Assembly (NCBI GenBank): GCA_003524305.1
Contig: DQHW01000029.1
Coordinates: 197,637-215,952 of the forward strand
Direction: 5' to 3'
DNA length: 18,316 nt
From: Anaerolineaceae bacterium
GTDB lineage: Bacteria; Chloroflexota; Anaerolineae; Anaerolineales; Anaerolineaceae
The notes under the pieces are model-generated. The model searched no databases. It was not told the DNA's origin and was given only the letters and a program-made list of their open reading frames with translations. The translations under genes were made by a program, and so were the position numbers. Numbering within the stretch: position 1 is the first letter of the stretch; each line of letters opens with the position of its first letter. This document shows positions 1-6,377 of this stretch, piece after piece.

Positions 1-15
1 ACACAGAACCCAAGT

Positions 16-46
16 TGGTTGGGGCACCCAGGAATGATCCCAACCA
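16..46. repeat. 8-bp inverted repeat (hairpin)
   Basis: TGGTTGGG at 16-23 pairs perfectly with CCCAACCA at 39-46 across a 15-base loop. No T-run follows, so it is not an intrinsic terminator. The interior GGGCACC matches part of the reverse complement of the 48-bp repeat downstream, so it could be a diverged inverted copy, but the match is short. Confidence 0.4.
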
Positions 47-96
47 GTGCAGAGCAATCTGCATAAATGATCCATGGCCTTCATACTCATCCAAAT

Positions 97-144
97 GCAG
101 GGATTCGAATATCACACCCCTTGTGGTGCCCTGAACCTACTGAT
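97..144 (+). repeat. 48-bp direct repeat, copy 1
   Basis: Identical over 48 bases to 193-240, starting GCAGGGATTCGAAT and ending CCTACTGAT; the sequences on either side of the two copies are unrelated. Each copy can fold: CAGGG (98-102) with CCCTG (129-133), and inside it CACC (115-118) with GGTG (125-128), leaving a 12-base bulge that contains ATTCGAAT. That string resembles a minus-strand tRNA T-arm, but no acceptor stem can be found. Origin unknown. Confidence 0.85.
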
Positions 145-192
145 ATTACCCCTCGATGGGATTCTCCATCAGATAATAAAAAGAGCGCCCCC

Positions 193-240
193 GCAGGGAT
201 TCGAATATCACACCCCTTGTGGTGCCCTGAACCTACTGAT
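193..240 (+). repeat. 48-bp direct repeat, copy 2
   Basis: Second exact copy of the 97-144 sequence, beginning 96 bases after the start of the first, so repeat and spacer are both 48 bases. The spacer (145-192) does not resemble either flank, so this is two separate copies of one short element, not a tandem array with diverged units. Confidence 0.85.
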
Positions 241-440
241 TCGAAGAACAGAAAATTTGTTCTATGTAGTATATATGGGGGTGTTGATCAGATTGAGCCA
301 GTGAATATGGCGGTAGTTGAGCATAAAAAGCATGATTTACACGAAAATTGCACGAAATTGCACGGGCTTTTAGGAGTGGCTGGAAGCAAGAGTTAAGTAA
401 ATTCTATAAATGAGAAGGGGATCTCAAGAGAATTAAAGTA

Positions 441-475
441 ATACTAATTGTGATTATAATAATTATGATTCGTAT
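441..475. repeat. 35-bp near-palindrome, copy 1
   Basis: An AT-rich interrupted palindrome starting ATACTAATTGTGATTATA and ending ATGATTCGTAT. It matches 4603-4637 at 32 of 35 bases. Its own arms match imperfectly (13 of 17 pairs), whereas copy 2 is more symmetrical. It lies 33 bases beyond the abiEii stop codon, at the left edge of the AbiE/TOTE block. No gene starts beside it on either strand, so it may be a relic operator, a recombination footprint or a boundary sequence. Confidence 0.85.
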
Positions 476-507
476 TTTATCAATTATATAAAGTTCTGCA
501 TAAAAAT

Positions 508-1314
508 TTAAACTTTAAGGACGCGTTCCACGTTGGCAAGAGTTAGTAGGTTCAAGTCAAAACTTGGTTCCACAAACGGACTAACGTCACTCACAATGCT
601 CTCCCAGTTTAAATTTTGTAAACGTGAAAGTACTTGCAATTTCCAGTTCTTCTCGGTCAGAATATCGCTTTTCCAATTGGTCTGAATAAGTGCGTTGTTG
701 AGTAATTCCAGGTTAGGCTGCGGCCAAGATGGATTGCTTAAATACCATAACAAATCGTATATATCACGCCCTTTGGTATAAGGTCTTTGCAAAATGGCAT
801 GCAACTTTCCAGATAATAAGGAGGCTTTGTCATGATGATGAAGTTGAAGGACAACAAACCTGCGCACAACCGTTGTTGACAGCCCGGCACCTTGGGGTGG
901 GTTGGTATCTACTTCAATTTTTACTGCAAGCACTTCATTTTGCTGGGGTGAAAGACCCAGTTCAAAAAAAAGACCAGGGAAACGAATGAATGCGCTATGG
1001 ACTGTTTTTTGATCATTGACTTTCAATTCAACCGAATATCCTTCAGGAGATAACTCTGATCGAATTGCTTGTAAGTAAGAACGGAAATTGTAATTTTGGC
1101 GATTTCCTTCAAGTGCAAAGTCGAGGTCTTCGGAGAATCGTCCATGGGAATACAAAAATCTCAAAGCGGTTCCGCCATGGAATGCTAGCGGAATCATGGC
1201 ACCAGAGCGCTGCAATGATCCTAAAATTCGCGCTTGAATGTATTCTCGAACCAGGTTTCGACCTTCAATTTGGGAGGTAGTTTGATTTACTAGATTTACT
1301 AAATATTCTTTCAT
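508..1314 (-). CDS. abiEii: AbiEii-type nucleotidyltransferase toxin
   Basis: A 268-aa protein of the AbiEii/DUF1814 nucleotidyltransferase family, the toxin half of type IV toxin-antitoxin and abortive-infection systems. Known family members are NTP transferases whose activity halts growth. Visible motifs: the polymerase-beta-like signature with GG at 47-48 and S-E-D-L-D-F at 61-66 (D63 and D65 as the metal pair), a third acidic strand K-I-E-V-D at 132-136, and the conserved helix with K170 and G-R-D-I-Y-D-L at 182-188. All catalytic motifs appear intact, so the toxin should be active. The start codon overlaps the antitoxin stop (ATGA at 1311-1314), implying translational coupling. It is somewhat short for the family. 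The family call is firm; the NTP used and the target are not visible. Confidence 0.92.
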   Translation of the reverse strand: MKEYLVNLVNQTTSQIEGRNLVREYIQARILGSLQRSGAMIPLAFHGGTALRFLYSHGRFSEDLDFALEGNRQNYNFRSYLQAIRSELSPEGYSVELKVNDQKTVHSAFIRFPGLFFELGLSPQQNEVLAVKIEVDTNPPQGAGLSTTVVRRFVVLQLHHHDKASLLSGKLHAILQRPYTKGRDIYDLLWYLSNPSWPQPNLELLNNALIQTNWKSDILTEKNWKLQVLSRLQNLNWESIVSDVSPFVEPSFDLNLLTLANVERVLKV

Positions 1315-1949
1315 AGATCCTCAAACTTACTGGTTTCCCCTGAGATTATTCTGGCTATTTGTTTGGCTGCCTTTAACATTTTTGGAGTTCCGAATTTCTC
1401 AGACTGTTTCTCTAATAATACTAAATCAAGTTGTTCAGTGTTTTGTAACCTTAATTCATTCAAATAGGCGGCTGAGTTTCCTCCAGTTTGCAGATAGATC
1501 AGATCAAGCAGTGCTTTTTCGGGAGTAGCCACCAATGCGCTTTGTTCACCCAAATTAGTCATTCGATATCCAAACAGCAAATCTGTTTTAAGGTGTCGAA
1601 ATTCATAAATTCCTAATTTCGTTTCCAATTTTTCTGGGCGACCGGTTGAGACAGAGGTTGTAATATTCACAACTTCCGGGATTAGTCCGTAATATGCGAG
1701 TGCTGATTGGAGGCTAACATATGAAGCATTTTGCAGTCGATTTGCGACTAGATAGGGGTGGGGTTTGATTTTTTGATAGGGGGGGGCTATTGAGTAAAGT
1801 CTCCGCCGTAATTGATAGATACGTCCGCTGTTTACCCAACGACTAAGCTGAAGCCGGACAATTTGCGGATTGATATTCCCGGCAAGGAGCAGGGTGGATT
1901 CAAAGACCGGGTGATCACCAACTAGCTTAAGTAACGAATCAAATTCCAT
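1311..1949 (-). CDS. abiEi: AbiEi-type antitoxin and autorepressor
   Basis: A 212-aa protein placed directly before abiEii in the same operon. It has the layout of AbiEi antitoxins: an N-terminal winged-helix domain (about 1-55, ending R-R-R-L-Y-S-I at 48-54), then the core with S-Y-V-S-L-Q-S-A-L at 76-84, Y-Y-G-L-I-P-E at 86-92 and T-P-E-K-A-L-L-D-L at 142-150. In characterised systems the N-terminal domain represses the abiE promoter through inverted repeats, and the C-terminal part neutralises the toxin without direct binding. The start at 1949 has no Shine-Dalgarno sequence; a TTGCAT-N17-TAATAT promoter would put the transcript start on the ATG itself. The inverted repeat at 1948-1985 covers that promoter. 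Confidence 0.88.
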   Translation of the reverse strand: MEFDSLLKLVGDHPVFESTLLLAGNINPQIVRLQLSRWVNSGRIYQLRRRLYSIAPPYQKIKPHPYLVANRLQNASYVSLQSALAYYGLIPEVVNITTSVSTGRPEKLETKLGIYEFRHLKTDLLFGYRMTNLGEQSALVATPEKALLDLIYLQTGGNSAAYLNELRLQNTEQLDLVLLEKQSEKFGTPKMLKAAKQIARIISGETSKFEDL

Positions 1950-1985
1950 TGCATTATATTAGCATATAAGATAAATTAATGCAAT
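1948..1985 (-). promoter_or_regulatory. Candidate abiE promoter and operator
   Basis: ATTGCATTA (1948-1956) and TAATGCAAT (1977-1985) form a perfect 9-bp inverted repeat with a 20-base spacer. On the minus strand the far arm covers a -35-like TTGCAT (1984-1979). The near arm covers the end of a -10-like TAATAT (1961-1956) and the abiEi start codon, with 17 bases between the two boxes. A dimer bound here would block the promoter, which fits the autorepression known for AbiEi proteins. The promoter boxes are weak matches, so the repeat is the stronger evidence. Confidence 0.55.
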
Positions 1986-2040
1986 TGAATATTAAATTTC
2001 TTTTTGAAGACTAAATATAAATGAGTATATCTTTTAATCT

Positions 2041-2069
2041 TTGAAAGATTTTAGCAAGAATTGTACAAT
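2041..2069 (+). promoter_or_regulatory. Sigma-70-like promoter of the TOTE gene
   Basis: TTGAAA at 2041-2046 and TACAAT at 2064-2069 are separated by exactly 17 bases; each hexamer matches the consensus at five of six positions. The expected transcript start, about seven bases after the -10 box, falls on the A of the ATG at 2076. The mRNA would then be leaderless, which explains why no Shine-Dalgarno sequence is visible. Confidence 0.6.
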
Positions 2070-2075
2070 AAAGCC

Positions 2076-4523
2076 ATGGAAGAAACCTCTGACCTTGAGC
2101 GATTAATTTCCGAAATTGAAGCTGAATTACAGACTCTTGATCTTCGGCGAAGTCAATTGCAGGAAGAATTATTACATTTGGGTAAGGAATTCCTTCAAAA
2201 GAGTATTTCATCTCAACCAAAACTACCACTCGACCAAACCTTAATCAACAACCAATCCTCTCAAGAGGAAAAGATTCGATTGTTCAGATCGTTATTTAGA
2301 GGACGAGAGGATGTGTTTCCGCGAAGATTTGAAAGTTCAAAAACAGGAAAATCGGGTTATGCACCAGTATGCAGTAATGAATGGAAGTCTGGTGTTTGCC
2401 AAAAACCAAAGCTTTCCTGTCAGGATTGTTTAAACAGAGCATTTGTTTCTGTCAATGATGAAATTGTTCGAAATCACCTCAAAGGGGAAGATCCAAACGA
2501 CCGCATGGCTAGAGACTTTACAATTGGAGTTTATCCTCTTTTGATTGATGAAACTTGTTGGTTTCTCGCAGTTGATTTTGATAAATCAACTTGGGTTGAA
2601 GATGCCAAAGCATATCTTGAAACTTGTAAAAGGTTTCAAGTATCAGCAGCCTTAGAAAGATCGAGGTCTGGAAATGGTGGTCATGTTTGGATTTTCTTCG
2701 AAGCACCTGTACAGGTTATCCAAGCGCGGAAATTGGGTACATTGTTGCTGACGAAAACGATGAACCAACGACCAGAAATAGGGATGGATTCTTATGATCG
2801 CTTGTTTCCGAGTCAGGATACTTTACCAAGAGGAGGGTTTGGTAACTTAATCGCCTTGCCATTGCAGAAGAAACCACGCGAAAGAAATAACTCTGTCTTT
2901 GTGGATCAGGATCTAAATCCATATTTAGACCAATGGACTTTTTTGTCATCGATTCAGAAGATGAATCAACAAGACCTGGAACAAATCATTAAGAATGTTA
3001 AAGATGAACAAGATATCACTGGTGTTCGGTCGGTATTCATTGATGAAAATGAGAACGAACCTTGGAAAATCGCACCATCTCGAAAATATAAAGAAACTCC
3101 TATAAATGGTCCTTTACCTGAATTTATTTGCTTAGTCATCAGCAACCAGATTTTCATCGAAAAAGAAGGACTTCCTGCACCTTTACGGAATCGTATCGTA
3201 AGGCTGGCGGCTTTCCAGAACCCGGAATTTTATAAGGCGCAATCAATGCGCCTATCCACTTTTGGAAAACCCAGAATTATTAGCTGCTGCGAGGAATATC
3301 CAAAACATCTTGCCTTGCCAAGAGGGTGTTTTGATGAATTAAAACAATTACTTGATGAATTAAGCATTAAGGTTACTGTTAAGGAAGAACGAGTAAATGG
3401 AAATCCCGTCTCTGTTACATTTCAAGGAACTCTGCGCCCTGAACAGCAACTTGCTGTGGATCATCTTGTGAAAAACGATATCGGTGTTCTATCTGCTTCC
3501 ACAGCGTTCGGCAAAACGGTCATTGGTATATGGCTGGTTGCCCAAAGGAAGGTCAATACTCTGGTAATTGTCCACCGAAGGCAATTAATGGATCAATGGG
3601 TAGAAAGTCTCCAGACCTTTTTGGGATTAGGGAAAAAAGAAGTTGGTCAAATTGGTGGCGGAAAACACAAAATCACAGGATTGGTTGATGTTGCCATGAT
3701 CCAGAGTCTGGTTGACAATGGGACAGTAAATGATTTAGTGGGCAATTATGGACAAATTATTATCGATGAATGCCACCATATATCAGCTGCCAGCTTTGAA
3801 CTAGTTGCTCGACAAGCGAAAGCCAGGTATATTACTGGATTATCTGCAACAGTTACACGACAGGATGGACACCATCCCATCATTTTTATGCAATGTGGAC
3901 CAATCCGATATCGAATAGATGATCGCTTGCAAGCTGCAACACATTCATTTTCTCATAAGGTAATTATTCGTAAAACTAAATTTGCGCTTCCGATTCTATC
4001 AGATGAAAATCCACGGTTGGGCATTCAAGATATATACGCATTATTAGCCAATGATTCAACCCGGAATCAATTGATCATTGATGATGTAATAAATGAGGTT
4101 CATGCTGGCCGATCTCCTGTGTTATTAACGGAACGGCGGGAACATCTTGATTACTTTTCTGACGTTCTAAATGGGAAAATTAAAAATATCATCGTATTAT
4201 CCGGTGGCATGGGTCGAAAACAACGTGCTTCATTGATGGATAAGTTGAAGACTATTCCGGAGGATGAAGAACGATTGATCATCGCCACAAGTCGATATCT
4301 AGGAGAGGGGTTTGATGATGCTCGATTGGACACATTATTCTTGGCATCACCCATAGCTTGGCGCGGAACAGTTTCGCAATATGCTGGTCGCCTTCATAGG
4401 AATTATGAAGGAAAAAATGAAGTGATCATTTACGATTATGTAGATGACCAGGTTCCAGTACTGGCAGGTATGTTTGTGAAGAGAAAAAAGGGGTATAAGG
4501 CAATTGGGTATGAAGTGATGTAA
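2076..4523 (+). CDS. TOTE-type primase fused to SF2 helicase
   Basis: An 815-aa two-part protein. After a charged helical, coiled-coil-like N-terminus (about 1-45) comes an archaeo-eukaryotic primase domain of the kind described in TOTE conflict systems. It has a Cys cluster C99, C108, C115 and C118, the metal-binding D-F-D at 167-169 and S-G-N-G-G-H-V-W at 198-205. From about residue 450 a superfamily 2 helicase follows: Walker A S-T-A-F-G-K-T at 475-481, D-E-C-H at 564-567, G-L-S-A-T at 588-592, G-E-G-F-D-D at 743-748 and Q-Y-A-G-R-L-H-R at 768-775. All motifs look intact. No nuclease domain follows. I chose ATG 2076 over the in-frame TTG 2061 because the -10 box lies between them. The role is inferred to be anti-phage or anti-plasmid DNA processing; the divergent AbiE pair supports a defence context. 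Confidence 0.85.
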   Translation: MEETSDLERLISEIEAELQTLDLRRSQLQEELLHLGKEFLQKSISSQPKLPLDQTLINNQSSQEEKIRLFRSLFRGREDVFPRRFESSKTGKSGYAPVCSNEWKSGVCQKPKLSCQDCLNRAFVSVNDEIVRNHLKGEDPNDRMARDFTIGVYPLLIDETCWFLAVDFDKSTWVEDAKAYLETCKRFQVSAALERSRSGNGGHVWIFFEAPVQVIQARKLGTLLLTKTMNQRPEIGMDSYDRLFPSQDTLPRGGFGNLIALPLQKKPRERNNSVFVDQDLNPYLDQWTFLSSIQKMNQQDLEQIIKNVKDEQDITGVRSVFIDENENEPWKIAPSRKYKETPINGPLPEFICLVISNQIFIEKEGLPAPLRNRIVRLAAFQNPEFYKAQSMRLSTFGKPRIISCCEEYPKHLALPRGCFDELKQLLDELSIKVTVKEERVNGNPVSVTFQGTLRPEQQLAVDHLVKNDIGVLSASTAFGKTVIGIWLVAQRKVNTLVIVHRRQLMDQWVESLQTFLGLGKKEVGQIGGGKHKITGLVDVAMIQSLVDNGTVNDLVGNYGQIIIDECHHISAASFELVARQAKARYITGLSATVTRQDGHHPIIFMQCGPIRYRIDDRLQAATHSFSHKVIIRKTKFALPILSDENPRLGIQDIYALLANDSTRNQLIIDDVINEVHAGRSPVLLTERREHLDYFSDVLNGKIKNIIVLSGGMGRKQRASLMDKLKTIPEDEERLIIATSRYLGEGFDDARLDTLFLASPIAWRGTVSQYAGRLHRNYEGKNEVIIYDYVDDQVPVLAGMFVKRKKGYKAIGYEVM

Positions 4524-4599
4524 TTTAATAGCCACTTTATTCAAACACAATTAGAATCGCATTTGAAAATAATTCGCCATCTAAAACTGCCCGTGGAAG

Positions 4600-4640
4600 A
4601 TTATACTAATTGCGATTATAATAATCATGATTAGTATAAT
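4600..4640. promoter_or_regulatory. 41-bp palindrome over the ATPase promoter (copy 2)
   Basis: ATTATACTAAT (4600-4610) pairs with ATTAGTATAAT (4630-4640), and GATTAT (4614-4619) with ATAATC (4621-4626), centred on base 4620. Only two 3-base interruptions break the symmetry. The right arm holds a perfect TATAAT (4635-4640), and TTGCGA at 4610-4615 could be a -35 box at 19-base spacing, so the palindrome coincides with the likely promoter of the ATPase gene starting 36 bases later. The inner 35 bases (4603-4637) recur at 441-475. A dimeric regulator's operator is the simplest reading; a recombination site is the alternative. Confidence 0.7.
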
Positions 4641-4676
4641 ATAATCCATGTAATTAAGAAGTGAGTGGAGGTATTG

Positions 4677-6101
4677 ATGTTTATCAACCGAAAAGCAGAA
4701 ATAGAACAATTAAGTCATCTCTATGATTCAGATCATGCTGAACTGTATGTACTTTATGGTCGACGGCGGGTTGGTAAAACTGAATTACTACGCGCTTTTT
4801 GTGCTGACAAACCTCATATCTTCTTTATTGCAACACTTAGCAGCGATACTGAGCAATTGGCTACAATATCCCAACAAATCTATGGATTCAGCCACGCTGA
4901 ATTTCCCGCTGGTTTTACCTTTCCTTCTTGGGAAGCAGCGTTTCGAGCACTGGCCGATCTTCCCATTGAACCCCGTCCGATTATTATTTTGGATGAATTT
5001 ACTTACCTCATTAGTGGCAATAAAGCCATTCCATCAATATTGCAAAAGGTTTGGGATGAAAAACTGAAAAACACAAACATTATGTTGGTGTTGTGTGGCT
5101 CCTATATAGGAATGATGGAAACAGAAGTCATGGGTTATCAAGCTCCCCTTTATGGGCGGCGAACAGCCAGTTCGCTTCTTCGTTCTTTGGATCTGCCTTC
5201 CTCCTCGTTATTCTTTCCTAATTATTCCGCTGATGAACAATTTTTAGCCTGGGCAGTTTTGGGAGGAATGCCTTATTACCTGAGAACTTTTAGCGATCAA
5301 CATGACATTTCTACTAATATTCGTCAACATATCCTGGATGCTCAAACTGGAGTGCTTTTCAATGAACCTCGTTTATTATTGATGGAAGAATTACGTGAAC
5401 CGCGTAATTATTTTTCAATTCTACGTGCTATCGCCCAGGGAAAGACGCGGTTGAACGAGATAACGCTGGCATCAGGTGTTAGTGAGGTTACTTCTGTAGC
5501 CCGTTATTTGGATATTCTTCAGCAAATGCATTTAATTACCCGTCGTGTTCCGGCAACTGAAAACCAACCCGAGAAAAGCAAGAAGGGAATATATCAAATT
5601 GATGATCATTTCTTGCGATTTTGGTTTCGATATGTTCAACCCAATCAAAGCGGACTTGATCTAGGGCTAGCAGATGCAATTCTGAAACAACGCATCCAGC
5701 CAGATCTGGATCATTTTGTGTCAACTGCATTCGAAGAAGCTGCACAAGAATTTGTTGCTAGATTAGCGCAAGCAGGTGGTCTGACCTTCCTCCCTGAGCG
5801 TATTGGAGGATGGTGGGATCGAGAGGCAGAAATAGATGTTCTGGCTATCAGTCAATCTGAAAAGGCAGCCCTCTTCGGAGAATGTAAATGGTCTGTCAAT
5901 CTGGTCGGAACCAATATTTTAGTGGAACTAAAACAAAAAGCACAAGTATTAATCAGAGATCATGAAATTCAAAGAATTGAATACGCAATATTCGCGCGTT
6001 CAGGATATACTCCTGCATTGGAAGAGCAGGCCAAGGTTGAGGGAATCGGGCTATACATGGTGGATTCATTAGTTGGGGAGCATTACAATTCAAACCAATG
6101 A
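4677..6101 (+). CDS. DUF234-type AAA ATPase with nuclease-like C-terminus
   Basis: A 474-aa protein of the archaeal-type ATPase family (PF01637-like N-terminus, DUF234-like C-terminus). ATPase motifs are Walker A G-R-R-R-V-G-K-T at 28-35, Walker B I-I-I-L-D-E-F at 102-108, a sensor-like C-G-S-Y at 140-143 and P-L-Y-G-R-R-T at 157-163. A winged-helix segment spans about 240-320. The C-terminus carries E-I-D-V-L at 385-389 and G-E-C-K-W at 401-405, the spacing of a PD-(D/E)XK nuclease core with D387, E402 and K404. The ATG at 4677 is preceded by GGAGG (4667-4671) with a 5-base gap; the in-frame GTG at 4665 overlaps that site and is rejected. These proteins are common in mobile and defence regions, but their cellular role is poorly known. 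The palindromic promoter suggests tight control. Confidence 0.85.
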   Translation: MFINRKAEIEQLSHLYDSDHAELYVLYGRRRVGKTELLRAFCADKPHIFFIATLSSDTEQLATISQQIYGFSHAEFPAGFTFPSWEAAFRALADLPIEPRPIIILDEFTYLISGNKAIPSILQKVWDEKLKNTNIMLVLCGSYIGMMETEVMGYQAPLYGRRTASSLLRSLDLPSSSLFFPNYSADEQFLAWAVLGGMPYYLRTFSDQHDISTNIRQHILDAQTGVLFNEPRLLLMEELREPRNYFSILRAIAQGKTRLNEITLASGVSEVTSVARYLDILQQMHLITRRVPATENQPEKSKKGIYQIDDHFLRFWFRYVQPNQSGLDLGLADAILKQRIQPDLDHFVSTAFEEAAQEFVARLAQAGGLTFLPERIGGWWDREAEIDVLAISQSEKAALFGECKWSVNLVGTNILVELKQKAQVLIRDHEIQRIEYAIFARSGYTPALEEQAKVEGIGLYMVDSLVGEHYNSNQ

Positions 6102-6377
6102 CCCCTGGGTTACGCCAGCACCCAGCGCGGTGTGAGCAATGCTCCTGAATCCGTTCCATTTGTGCGGCGGGTTCGGCAAACACTTGCACCTGCAGCAAGT
6201 GCAGGTGTCAGCCAAACCGAAGAACGCTGGTTATTGCTTGCCCGGCACCCAGCAGTAGTTGATCGATGTGCGTATAATTACCTTTTACGTGGGTTCGTCA
6301 AGTCCCTTTTTAATCTTTTTATATTTTTCTTTTTTTATACCCGCTCTAATTAGGCGCGATGTATAATTAATTTTAGA
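6102..6377. other. Structured intergenic region before the LuxR gene
   Basis: No gene is supported here. Between 6172 and 6221 there are nested inverted repeats: TTCGG/CCGAA (6172-6176, 6217-6221), CACTTGC/GCAAGTG (6181-6187, 6195-6201) and CACCTGCA/TGCAGGTG (6187-6194, 6200-6207). The last two are mutually exclusive hairpins. No T-run follows directly, though a T-rich tract occurs at 6304-6337. A TATAAT at 6362-6367 lies ten bases before the LuxR-family start and may be its -10 box; I see no good -35 box. Confidence 0.45.

Larger units (their letters stand above)
1..507. other. Gene-poor left flank with repeats
   Basis: I see no convincing gene here. Two overlapping open frames cross the region (67-396 and 74-304), but both are dominated by the same 48-bp repeat translated twice, and neither has a ribosome binding site or a recognisable domain. 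What the stretch holds is an inverted repeat near the left edge (16-23 with 39-46), the 48-bp direct repeat pair (97-144, 193-240), a perfect 10-bp tandem duplication (345-364) and the first 35-bp palindrome (441-475). It looks like degenerate or boundary DNA next to the defence island. Confidence 0.6.

Noticed and set aside
97..240. CRISPR array
   Set aside because: Only two repeat copies, of 48 bases, and no cas genes in the window.
176..250. Possible minus-strand tRNA around the second 48-bp repeat
   Set aside because: The TTCGAAT string looks like a T-loop, but its flanks do not form a T-stem and no acceptor-stem partner occurs about 73 bases away.
345..364. Tandem AAATTGCACG duplication
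   Set aside because: Two 10-bp units only; no feature nearby that it could serve.
67..396. Open frames of 109 and 76 codons at the left edge
   Set aside because: Both consist largely of the duplicated 48-bp repeat read twice, lack a ribosome binding site and show no domain; the 96-base period keeps any frame open by chance.
441..475. dif/pdif-like XerC/XerD site
   Set aside because: Palindromic and flanking a toxin-antitoxin block as in pdif modules, but the arms do not resemble Xer core arms and the symmetric centre lacks the usual 6-bp asymmetric spacer.
5953..6198. 81-codon minus-strand frame over the end of the ATPase gene
   Set aside because: Mostly antisense to the ATPase C-terminus and without ribosome binding site or known domain.
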